The notes under the pieces were generated by a model. It was given only the letters and a program-made list of their open reading frames with translations, was not told where the DNA came from and made no database searches. The translations under genes were made by a program, and so were the position numbers. A DNA stretch of 64,000 nt from Symbiodinium natans (lineage: Eukaryota; Sar; Dinophyceae; Suessiales; Symbiodiniaceae), in the NCBI GenBank assembly GCA_905221605.1, contig CAJNDS010000383.1:32501-96500 (forward strand), given 5' to 3'. This document shows, piece after piece, positions 35,059 to 44,671 of this stretch (the stretch's first letter is position 1; each line of letters starts with the position of its first letter).

Positions 35059-35574
35059 TTACGAAGCCAAGCAGCACTGCTTGACGTTGTCGAACACTTC
35101 CCGACGCATGACAGGATCGGAAAGCTTGGACAGAAACCTCGCCAGAACGTGGCGCCAGCGGTCCATGTCGCCTCGCGAAATGGGCAACTTTGTCATCCTC
35201 ACAGGCTCCGTCTGGCGGGGCGGGTTCGGGATGGGACCCCCGTCATTGGCGAGCGCCTTCTGCAAGGCCGCTGCGTCTGGACCGTCTGGCACGACTGCAA
35301 GTACTAAGTCTGCAGCTGCTGCGTCTGCAGCTGCGTCTTGGAAAAACACTGTTGCATCTGGCACTGGGTCTGGCTTTGACGTGGCCTCCTCTGAGATGCC
35401 TGGCGCTGGGTCTGGCTTTGAGGTGGCCTCCTCTGAGATGCCAGGCGCTGGGTTTGGTGTGGCCACTGGATGTGGGTCTGGCACTGGAGTGGCCTCTGGC
35501 ACTGCGGCCATAACTTCCTGGTCAGGCACCACCATTTTGTTGGACATGGCTGCAAGGCAGCGACAGTGAGTCAC
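35059..35574 (-). CDS. Putative exon, Pro/Ala/Asp-rich N-terminus and charged C-terminus
   Basis: 172-codon ORF with an ATG at about 35547 and stop at 35059. Residues about 30-70 contain two copies of a 13-residue unit (Pro-Ala-Pro-Gly-Ile-Ser-Glu-Glu-Ala-Thr-Ser-Lys-Pro), followed by an Ala/Asp-rich part and then a folded-looking basic segment with Trp-Arg-His, ending in Cys-Cys. Could be a complete small protein or a terminal exon. Function unknown. Confidence 0.45.
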   Translation of the reverse strand: MTHCRCLAAMSNKMVVPDQEVMAAVPEATPVPDPHPVATPNPAPGISEEATSKPDPAPGISEEATSKPDPVPDATVFFQDAAADAAAADLVLAVVPDGPDAAALQKALANDGGPIPNPPRQTEPVRMTKLPISRGDMDRWRHVLARFLSKLSDPVMRREVFDNVKQCCLAS

Positions 35575-35720
35575 GGAAAAATCTACAAACTCTTCAGATT
35601 GATGCTGTGTTCTGAGTGCTGTCTGGCTTTTTGCTTACAGAGTACAATCGTTCGCCTCAAGACCTTCAAGAAAGCAATCCCTGGACCTTTGCTGAACCGA
35701 GACCAGCGCGGGGTTCACGC

Positions 35721-35918
35721 AGTTTCATGACGTCGTGTGCTCAGCTTATGGCAGTAGCAGTGCTGTTGGAAAGTCATGGGCACATGACAGGCGAATGCGC
35801 AGGCAGCCCATGCGCAGTAAGGATTTGGAGCCTTGTCGGCGTCGTCTGTCTGGCAGCAGCCAGCAGCGAAGCACCAGTGGCCTCAGCAAGACCCCAGGCA
35901 GGAACAGCAGACAGCAGT

Positions 35919-35950
<32 letters not shown>
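35721..35950. repeat. Long direct repeat, copy 1
   Basis: About 210-230 bp, apparently identical to 36640-36870, 919 bp apart. Each copy ends in a run of GGGTTGA. Confidence 0.9.
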
Positions 35951-36006
<56 letters not shown>

Positions 36007-36012
36007 GGTTTA
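35918..36012 (+). repeat. (GGGTTGA)n telomere-like array
   Basis: About 13 copies of a 7-bp unit GGGTTGA, one base different from TTTAGGG rotated, ending with a true GGGTTTAGGG. Confidence 0.95.
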
Positions 36013-36639
36013 GGGATAAACCTCAAAGCCCCCGAAGCCCAAACCTCCCACCTGCGAGCTTGGGGTTTAGGGGACGGAGGGAACCCCGAACGCAAGTTTT
36101 GGGTTTGAGGGGTTGAGACGCAGGATGTTCCATCTGATACTAACAGTCCTTCATAGGGATCTAGTACCCCCAAGTTGTATAATCCCTATTCAGGACTGGT
36201 AGTATAAGAGGAACGCAAGTTGAAAATGTAAACGAAGGGGCCTTCGCAATTAGAAGAGGGCTTTGGGGCGGCTCTTCTTGATATCTATCAAGAACCTTAC
36301 GGGAAGACTACTAGCGCCTAGTGAGATGGATTATTTCTCAGCACGCGGATAACCTTGTATTGTATTTTATCGTGTGTGTGGTTTCAATGAAACTGGGGGT
36401 CACATCGTTTTCCAGGAAAACTCCAGGTGCGCGCGCACCTGCAACGCCTCGTGTGACCTTTTTTGTGTTGCATTTTAATTGGGTGCGATACAGAGTTTTG
36501 AACCTGCTTTGTTTTGGTAGGCAGAGTCTGTGTAGGCAGAGTTTTTGAATCTTGAAGCGCCGCTCAGTTTTGGTTTCAAGCTTGGTGTGTGTCCTCTGTG
36601 CGTTGTGCATGAGTCACGAACAAACAGAGCAAGCACAGT

Positions 36640-36837
36640 AGTTTCATGACGTCGTGTGCTCAGCTTATGGCAGTAGCAGTGCTGTTGGAAAGTCATGGGC
36701 ACATGACAGGCGAATGCGCAGGCAGCCCATGCGCAGTAAGGATTTGGAGCCTTGTCGGCGTCGTCTGTCTGGCAGCAGCCAGCAGCGAAGCACCAGTGGC
36801 CTCAGCAAGACCCCAGGCAGGAACAGCAGACAGCAGT

Positions 36838-36869
<32 letters not shown>

Positions 36870-36870
36870 G
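36640..36870. repeat. Long direct repeat, copy 2
   Basis: Second copy of 35721-35950, with about five GGGTTGA units at its end. Confidence 0.9.
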
Positions 36871-37149
36871 ATTGAGCTCCGTGAAAAATGCAATCTACGC
36901 GCATATCTCCACATTGAAATACCCTGAACGCCGTCCACCCAATTCTCAATTGCTCCCACAAACTGGCCTCCTACCTGAAGGCCACTGTCTCTCCAAAAGG
37001 GCAATGTGTGTTTAGGTGCACAGCCTGAGGCTTTATAGAATTTAAACCAGAGGGGTATGTTTTAGAGTCTAAGTAGTAAGCAACAGCCCAGGCCACAGAC
37101 ACCGGAGTCATCCGGCCATCTAGCCTACTTGAAGTTCTAGTACATCGGA

Positions 37150-37176
37150 AGAACGGGAGAGGGAGAAAGAGAGGGA

Positions 37177-37268
<92 letters not shown>

Positions 37269-37315
37269 AGAAGAGAGAGAGCGAGAGAGAGAGAGACGAG
37301 AGAGAGAGAGCGAGC
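37150..37315 (+). repeat. (GA)n microsatellite
   Basis: Long GA-dinucleotide tract with a few GGGA/AGAGC interruptions. Confidence 0.98.
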
Positions 37316-38026
37316 CAGTTGTTGAATATGTGCACTGCCCTTACACGATGCACCTATTGCAGCGGGAGGAGGGGGATATGTGCTCCACATAAATTACATG
37401 CATATATGCATACAATAGACATAAGACGCACGTTTTGGCGTGGTTTTCAAGAATTGCAGCGGGTTTGGGTTTGCGCTGGCTCCTTGGGTGTAATCGGTTC
37501 CGAACCTTAGGTTCTCTGCCTCAGCATGACCCCCAGCAGGTTTAAAGGGGTTGACTTGGATGTACGTGGCAAAGGGCTGGAACCTAAGACTGACACTCTA
37601 AATCTTTAAACCCCGATTGAAATTCTCAAAATTGTATCACACCTGTCCCTGACCCTGATTGTCCGTGACCCTAGCCCTAATGGAACCGGCCTTCTGCAAG
37701 TCATCAATGGTGTCAAAGGCACCAAGCCTGGTCGGACGATTGGCAATGTACAGGCGACCGGGTCAATCACAACTCACACTCACAAGACACCAATGACAAG
37801 GGCTAGGAGCACGTGTTGTCACGTCAGGGAAGACGAACCGAAGCCCATGTCACTGCTGAAAGAAGCGAGGCCCAGGCTGGATCGGATGAAGAGTTCAAGA
37901 AGACAGGCCTGGGCGAGCGGGCAAACGCACAAGCATGTCTGAGGGTTTCTAACTCAAAGGCTATGGGCCATGGGCTTAAGTTAGGGCAAGGAATACATTG
38001 GACACAATCAGAAGCACTCGCATTTT

Positions 38027-39079
38027 TCACTCATCCTCCTGCAGCTGCTTCTGGCGCTTGTTGGCCTCGCGGGTAGCCTTGGCCTTCTCCGCCCTGGCTT
38101 TCTTCTTCTTCTCCTCCTCCTTCTCCAACTTCTTCTCAATTCTTTTTTTAATCTTCTTCTTGATCGCCCTCAGCGCCCGCTTCGGGTCGTCGCTCGAGGA
38201 GCTGGAGCTGCTGGAGTCATCTGGCTTCGCCTTGGCCTCCTTGGACTTCACCTCGGACTTCACCTCGTCGGAGTCCCAGTGCATAGACGCACACAACCAT
38301 GGTTTTTACTCTCCCGAACTAAATTACAAAGCAACGCTACCCTGAAATCAAAACCATGTCTCATTGCTGGCCGGCGCTTTCGGATGAGAAGAAGCGATGC
38401 TTGCCCACTCCCGCAGCCCTGCAGGCATGGTGTGGCAAATCGCCCCGGTGTACTCGTGCTGGTAGAAGTACCGGACACCTAGCGCGGATAACCGTGGGAA
38501 CAAAATTGTACATAGCTCAGATTCAGGATTTATAAGAGGATTAGAATCCCCTAAGCCAAACCGTAGGCAGCAAAACAATGTGGGGACTGAAGTGTGGGGA
38601 CTGAATTCGAATGAAGCCACCATCTGAAAAGGCCGCTCGCCACTTCCTCCAAGGCGATGGACGCAAGAACGTGGTGATGTGCAAGCCCTTGTTGGCGAAG
38701 AATGTCTTGCCCTGGCTATCAACATACTGGGTCCATCCTGAGGGCAGCTGCCCCTTAGCTGTGCGACCAAGAGACAGCCCTAAATATCAAACCCTAGTTT
38801 CACATGAAAGAGTCCAGCCAAATATAGGACCAGGCTGCATCTGCAGAGGAGCTGGAAGCCGCTGCCGTGGACTCGTCATTGACATCAGGGCCGACCTGGG
38901 CCACAACTCCACAACCAGAAACCTAACCGTACAAAGACAAAGTCCAGGGCCTATGAGGTTGTAAATCTATCTATCATCTGAATGGGAACAAGGAGCCAGC
39001 AGACTGCCAGTGTCCCCTGGCAGCACTGGAGTAGAGGCCATCGGCACAGCAGCAGTAGTCGCAGCAGCACCACCAGCAC

Positions 39080-39117
<38 letters not shown>

Positions 39118-39394
39118 GCCGGCTGCGCCGCCTTCGCCGGCTGCGCCGCCTTCGCCGGCTGCGCCGCCTCCGCCGGCTGCGCGGCCTTCGCCGGCTGCGT
39201 GGCCTTCGCCGGCTGCGCGGCCTTCGCCGGCTGCGTGGCCTTCGCCTCCACCGGCTGCGCCGGCCCGCCCACCACTGGCTCCACCTTCGCTGGCACCTTC
39301 GCTGGCACCACCTTCGCCACAGATGCCTGTAGCATGGAATCCAGCAGACGCCACAACCAGGGAAGAAGTTCACCGACAAAAAAACACTAGACAA
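38027..39394 (-). CDS. WW-domain protein, multi-exon
   Basis: Minus-strand exons in order. About 39020-39360 encodes an Ala/Lys/Pro-rich repeat (Ala-Gln-Pro-Ala-Lys-Ala units) and a poly-Ala run. About 38635-38762 encodes a WW-like domain: Leu-Pro-Ser-Gly-Trp, Asp-Ser-Gln-Gly-Lys-Thr-Phe-Phe, then Thr-Thr-Phe and Arg-Pro, with the second signature Trp replaced by Phe. About 38360-38490 encodes a Tyr/His/Ala/Trp-containing segment. 38027-38296 encodes an acidic Ser8 stretch followed by a highly charged Lys/Glu helix ending at a stop. WW domains bind proline-rich peptides; the charged tail suggests a nuclear or RNA-processing protein. Intron limits not resolved. Confidence 0.5.
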
Positions 39395-39539
39395 AGAAGC
39401 CCAGCAACCTGCATCTTGACCGGATTCCGTGCCGCCGGCGGTCTCGCTGGAATCGTGTTGGGACCAGGCAACGGAGTCTTCGGAGGCGGTGCCTTGTCAG
39501 GGTTGAAAATCAAAATACAATCTAGATTTTAGTATCGAA

Positions 39540-41340
39540 GGTTTTGGGTTTGGGGTCGGTGTTTTTGCAACCCCCACCTTTCGGCCGACCTTGGCATCCC
39601 AAAACCTTCCCAGACCCTGCTCGCGATCACGCTTCCAGCGGCTGTTGATGCCCATGGCAGCACAGGCCCCTCAACAGAGGGTCGACGGACTACCTGTTTC
39701 TGACCTCTGGCCTAAGTTAAAGCCTGCCTGCACCACCATGCCCCGGCAACCTCAGGCCCTAACCTAAGCCCCGGCAACTGCAGGCCTGTGGTCCAAAATT
39801 TGGACTAACGCTTGTGCTGAACTAAGCCAGACCTACGCTCCAAAAATTAGGAGCCAAAAGCAGTCTCCCTACTATGAGAATTGATTGATGGATAGTTCCC
39901 TAGTCTGGCTAAGCTATGACTATGAACAATATTAAGTAAACCCTAAACTCAACCCTTTTGTATAATGAGCCCTGACTGAGCCCCTTGAGATTGGGCTGCT
40001 GCTGCGTCACAAATACGGTTCTCCAAGCCAATCGTGGGAGTTTATGATGGAATCATGAGGCTTCTCTTTATTAGGCTGTGTTGCAAACTCTCAGCCCACA
40101 CCTTAATGCGATACCGAAATTCAGGGAACGGTTCCATCCCAGTCCGCTGGGAGGTAAAGAGAGCATCCCCTGATTTTGCTGCCAACCACTACCTCAAAAC
40201 ACAAGATGATGGGGTAGATCCAGTTCTTCAGTGACCCCTTAAAAGCACAAAATTATTCAACCCTGACAGAAATTCAGGGTTACATATATATTTGCTTCTT
40301 GAAACTTACGAACACTTACCCCCCGATAAGCAAGACTTAGAACCACCCCACATACGCAGCCTTTAAGGGTTTAAGGGGGTTAGACTGGGGATGATGTAGT
40401 GCTCTCGCCAGCCTCAAGCCGTGAGCCAAGCCGATGCTCTCGGATCTCATTAATTCCTGCTGTGGCAAGCTGCTGCTGTCAAAGCTGTCCGCCGAGCCAA
40501 AATACTCCAAATTAGTCGAACCTTGAGCCACATAAGACATGGGTCTCCAAGGGGGGCAGAAGATGGCAGAAGTGCGCAGTCCACAACTCTTAGCACGAGG
40601 AACATGGGGATGCCCTTCGAGGCCAGGGAGCTAGGAAGAGCTCACCTGCAAGGTCTGCGAAGATGTGAGCGAAACATGCAAGCAGAAGCAAAAAAGGAAT
40701 GAGAACCGGCTCAAGTCTTGAAACTGCACATCCGGGCCCTGTTGAGTGGGGAGGTGCCGGGGAGGTGCTGGGGAGGTGCTGGGGAGGTGTCGGGGAGCTG
40801 TTCGGTCTACTAAACACAAAGCCGAAGCCTTATAAGCCCTCAATCAGACCCCTATGATTTCCTTGGTTCCTGACGTCCTCCAGATCAAGATCTCCAGGCA
40901 CGAGTCCAGAGTCAGCACAACGTCGAGCCTTGGCCGACGGCGGAACTTGTAGCTTTGTATGTAGGCTTACACGATTTATGGGAGCGCTGGAGGTTTGGGG
41001 CTGCAGCGCGATGGACTGTCGATGCTTTGGGCGGGGATGTGCGGCCTTTTGTTTTGGGTGTTCCTAGCATCAAAGGTTAGGCAGGAAGGAGGCCGGGGGG
41101 TTGAGGGCAGATTAGGAATCTTGTACGGGTTCTGGGTTATTTCGAAGAGGGTTTGCCTGCAGAACTATCACCCCAATTGCTTGACCGCATAGCACGACCC
41201 TGTGACTTTTTTACTTTCGGACCCCAGCCCTGGATTTGGCCCAAAACCCTCTTGTCAAATTGCTGGCCTGACAACCCACGCACCCCTACAAGCCCAGCAC
41301 CCTACTTACGGGGTTTAGGGTATTAGTAGGGTTTAGGGTC
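39540..41340. other. Few or no exons
   Basis: Short minus-strand open stretches at 40337-40540 (Ser/Gln/Leu-rich) and 40860-40960 could be small exons but are unsupported. TTTAGGG-like patches at 41310-41340. Confidence 0.3.
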
Positions 41341-41399
41341 CACTTGGGGCTCCGGGCTCCGTGCACAGCAGCAGGTTGACAGCTCACAGCCCTCTTACA

Positions 41400-41860
41400 C
41401 CTCTTAACCTTAGGACAAACTTAGGACCACAGCACGGCCCATAACCCTCCTTACATGCTACACAGCCCAATATTTTAAGGGCGCAACAGCCCATGACCCT
41501 CCACTTATGGGCAGCACAGCCCATACCCTTGAACCTGACCTAAGGGCTAAACAGCCCATGACACATGACCCTCCTTGCCTAGGGCCTGCACAGCCCATGA
41601 CCCTCCTTACTTACAGGCGACACAGCCCATGACCCTCCTTGCCTAGGGCCTGCACAGCCCATGACCCTCCTTACACCAACCCCTAAACTAAGGCTTCACA
41701 GCCCATCACCCTTTACATTAAGGGCTTCACAGCCCATCACCCTTTACATTAAGGGCTACACAGCCCATAACCCTTTAGGGCTTAAGGGCTAATACAGCCC
41801 ATAATGACCCGTCTTTACACTTAAAGCCTACACACCTACACCCTAAACCCTAAACCTAAA
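41400..41860 (+). repeat. Minisatellite, CACAGCCCATGACCCTCC unit
   Basis: About twelve variants of CACAGCCCATRACCCTCCTTAC with 15-30-bp variable linkers such as 'TTGCCTAGGGCCTG' or 'TTACATTAAGGGCTT'. Ends in a CCCTAAACC tract. Confidence 0.9.
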
Positions 41861-42082
41861 CCGTAAAGCTGTCTGAAATAGGCGCCGGGCATAATGCGAG
41901 GATTCGGATGTCGTCCAGAAGTGCTGTGGCTGCTGCCGTGGCTGCTGCTGAGTGCTGTGGCGGCGGCTGGGAGGCTGGGAGGGTTTGGGGTTTAGGGTGA
42001 ACAGCTACTATTTTGCTGCCCCTCCAAGCCCTCCTAACCCTTACTTTACAGGGTTATACAAAACAAACCAGATTCCTCAGGG

Positions 42083-42834
42083 ATGTATGTATGTATGTGT
42101 ATGTGTATGTGTGCGTGTGCGTGTGCGAGTGCGTGTGCGTGCGCGTGCGTGTGCGCGTGCGTGTGCGTGTGTGCGTGTGTGCGCGTGTGCGCGTGTGCGC
42201 GTGTGCGTGTGAACGTGTGTGCGTGTGTGCGTGTGTGCGGTGTGTGCGTGTGCGCGTGTGCGCGTGTGCGCGTGTGCGCGTGTGCGCGTGTGCGCGCGCG
42301 CGCGCGCGTGCGCGCGTGCGCGTGCGCGCGTGCGCGTGTGTGCGTGTGTGCGTGTGTGCGTGTGTGCGTGTGTGCGTGTGTGCGTGTGCGTGTGTGCGCG
42401 TGTGCGCATGTGTGCGCATGCGTGTGCGTGCGTGCGCGTGCGTGCGTGCGTGCATGCGTGCGTGTGTGCGTGCGTGCGTGCGCGTGCGTGCGCGTGCGTG
42501 TGCGTGCGTGCGCGTGCGTGCGCGGGCGTGCGTGGGCATGCGTGGGCATGCGTGGGCGTGCGTTGGGGTGCGTGGGCGTGCGTGCGTGCGTGCGTGCGTG
42601 GGTGGGTGCTTGGTTGGGTGGGTTTGTGCGTCTAGTGGAGTGATGAGTGAGTGAGTTAGTGTGTTTGTGTGTGGGGTGCCGTGCGTGCGTGCTGCTTCGT
42701 GCGTGCGTGCGGCGTGCGCGTGCGTGCGGCGAGCGTGCGTTGCGCGCCGCGGGCGCGCGGGCGCGCGCGCGCGCGCGCGCGTGGGCGTGTGCGTGTGCGT
42801 TTGCGTTTGCGTTTGCGTGTGCGTGTGCGTGTGC
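42083..42834 (+). repeat. TG/CG-rich array, left flank of the mobile element
   Basis: Blocks of ATGT, GTGTGC, GCGC, GTGCGTGC and GTGGGC units. Abuts the mobile element exactly at 42834/42835. The matching right flank begins at 53226, so the element appears to have split one TG-rich array. Confidence 0.9.
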
Positions 42835-43009
42835 ATGACTACATGCAGGCCGCATCACAGACTTTTGGCCAGATGCACACTTGATCGTTGCAGCGTGTTT
42901 GGAAAAGAAATCATCGCAATCATTTGGGCTCTCAGGCCCTCATCGGGAGGTAAAGATCGAGATCAGATCAAGATCACCGCAATCGATGATCAAAATGTGA
43001 GCCCCCTGT
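42835..43009 (-). repeat. Split direct repeat B, outer copy
   Basis: 175 bp, apparently identical to 43110-43284. Left boundary is the TG array. Confidence 0.9.
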
Positions 43010-43031
43010 GTGGAGGCGGGGTGGATGGCGG

Positions 43032-43112
43032 ACCACCTGAAACACTTAAGAAGAGACGGCCACACATTTTCATGCAGCAGCATACGTCACCTCCCTGCAA
43101 GCAGAACTAATG
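43032..43112 (-). repeat. Split direct repeat A, internal copy
   Basis: 81 bp, apparently identical to 53145-53225. Overlaps the neighbouring B copy by three bases (ATG). A 22-bp spacer separates it from the outer B. Confidence 0.9.
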
Positions 43113-43284
43113 ACTACATGCAGGCCGCATCACAGACTTTTGGCCAGATGCACACTTGATCGTTGCAGCGTGTTTGGAAAAGAAATCATCGCAATCATTT
43201 GGGCTCTCAGGCCCTCATCGGGAGGTAAAGATCGAGATCAGATCAAGATCACCGCAATCGATGATCAAAATGTGAGCCCCCTGT
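43110..43284 (-). repeat. Split direct repeat B, internal copy
   Basis: 175 bp. The pol stop codon (43265-43267) lies inside this copy. Confidence 0.9.
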
Positions 43285-44401
43285 TCCCGTACCCCCGTAG
43301 GGCCTTGGCCACCACATCTGCCACCACTGTGGCGAGAGCATACGGATAAGGCTGAGCCTTCAGCGTGAGGAGGCTGCCCTGCTCAACACGTCCTTTCAGG
43401 CAGATGTGTGGACGTTTGGAATGACTGCAAAATCCTTGCTGGGGATGGCACTCGGCATGGAGTGCTGAGAAATCAATGTGCTGAAAAAGTAGTCCAGTAG
43501 GTTTGCGCCACGGCTCCCCGTACTGACAGAAATCAAACACGACCCAACCTGGATGACATTGAGAAATGAAACGCTGCATACATCTCATATCCCAAGCTCT
43601 GCTAAAACGTGGGTTCTCAACAGCATAGGGCACCTGAAAAGAATGACATGTACGAATCACTCGGAGCGTGAAATACAGAAGTCGATTTCCTGTGACCAGC
43701 TTCTTTTTGTCGGCAAGGCTGAGCCCGTTTAGCCCTTCGGGAGCGCTATCGCTTCGCACTGGCGCAGGGCCAAAACTGTCATGCTGCCTAGTTCGAGAGA
43801 AAGAAGTGCTCGGCATTCCCAGCCAAATAAATAAGATACGGCCCGACCTGATCCAGGATAGAATTTTGTGCTCAACTTCACTGTTAAGAACATCATGTCC
43901 ATTGAAAAGACAAATGTCAATTGGAAAACAAGGGACGCCGACGTTAATCAAAGCAGTAGTCACACGAGCCGTCCCGGCGAACACCTCGAGGGCAAACCGT
44001 TGCGGCAGGGGTGAGAGTCTGAAAACATCACTGCTCATGCGCTGATTTAGCGAGGAGCCATCCGACCCTTGAACACCTGCTCCATATTGTGGAGTGACCA
44101 TCGACAGTACGCCAGATCGCCGGACGATAACTGGTTGAGGATTTTCTGGATCTTCCCTATCTTGCCGTATCGTCTCACTGACTGGTCGGTCTGCCACCGT
44201 CCTCGCGCCTTCACGGCGTTGTAGTCCCGCTCCTTCGAGTTCAGGTCCTCTGCCGCCCCTCCGTGCCGGAGTTGGTAGGGATGAAGTCCCTCCAGCCCCA
44301 ACTCTTTTCCTGCTGCTGCAAGCGCGTCGCGATACATCTGGGGGGTGAAGTCGAAAAGGAGATCGTCCTTCTTGCTTCGCATGTGGGCAAGCTCCTTGAT
44401 G
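43265..44401 (-). CDS. Methyltransferase domain of the YR retrotransposon pol
   Basis: In the same frame as RT-RNase H. A Ser/Arg/Gly-rich linker overlaps the recombinase C-terminus, then a SAM-methyltransferase-like domain begins: Leu-Glu-Val-Phe-Ala-Gly-Thr-Ala-Arg (about 43965-43993, glycine motif I), Gly-Met-Pro-Ser-Thr-Ser-Phe-Ser-Arg (about 43800-43825), Val-Glu-Asn-Pro-Arg-Phe (about 43605-43625) and Arg-Lys-Pro-Thr-Gly (about 43497-43511). DIRS and PAT elements carry such a domain; its role is unsettled. The stop lies inside the B repeat. Interrupted upstream by the LINE. Confidence 0.75.
   Translation of the reverse strand, partial: HQGACPHAKQEGRSPFRLHPPDVSRRACSSRKRVGAGGTSSLPTPARRGGRGPELEGAGLQRREGARTVADRPVSETIRQDREDPENPQPVIVRRSGVLSMVTPQYGAGVQGSDGSSLNQRMSSDVFRLSPLPQRFALEVFAGTARVTTALINVGVPCFPIDICLFNGHDVLNSEVEHKILSWIRSGRILFIWLGMPSTSFSRTRQHDSFGPAPVRSDSAPEGLNGLSLADKKKLVTGNRLLYFTLRVIRTCHSFQVPYAVENPRFSRAWDMRCMQRFISQCHPGWVVFDFCQYGEPWRKPTGLLFQHIDFSALHAECHPQQGFCSHSKRPHICLKGRVEQGSLLTLKAQPYPYALATVVADVVAKALRGYGNRGLTF
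44047..44401 (-). pseudogene. Tyrosine recombinase, C-terminal part
   Basis: Carries box II: His-Pro-Tyr-Gln-Leu-Arg-His-Gly-Gly (about 44258-44285) and the C-terminal Gly-Arg-Trp ... Arg-Arg-Tyr-Gly-Lys (about 44160-44200) with the nucleophilic Tyr. Same frame modulo 3 as the N-terminal half once the 4008-bp LINE-plus-duplication is ignored, and the junction falls in a codon shared by both sides (Ile-Lys). Without the LINE the gene would be intact. The stretch 44402-44460 in this frame is LINE sequence. Confidence 0.8.
44395..44401. repeat. LINE target-site duplication, 3' side
   Basis: CTTGATG; partner at 48403-48409. Confidence 0.75.
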
Positions 44402-44671
44402 CAGATGCAGCGTCTGGAACATGACCAAGTGTCATCATAGTTCAGAACCCCGAAACTCAAAATCTTGAATGTCTAGCACACCCCAAGGCTCATTGGCTAT
44501 GGGCACGAGAAAGCTGGGCCAGATCCTACTTCTGAGGGTGGCGACAAAATTGCGAAAAGGCCTGGGAGGGCTGGACAATTCCGCTGCGCCCACTGAGGGC
44601 AGCAAGTCGGGAACATGTGAACATGTCTACATACACGGAGCGCTCATCAAGCACCGTTGGCCATTTGCGAG

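Larger units (their letters stand above)
36013..38026. other. Mostly non-coding; (GA)n tract
   Basis: Contains repeat copy 2 and the (GA)n microsatellite at 37150-37315. No credible exon. Confidence 0.4.

Noticed and set aside
40490-40510. GAGCCAAAAT on the plus strand as an inverted DinoSL relic
   Set aside because: Ten-base match only, with no support on either side.
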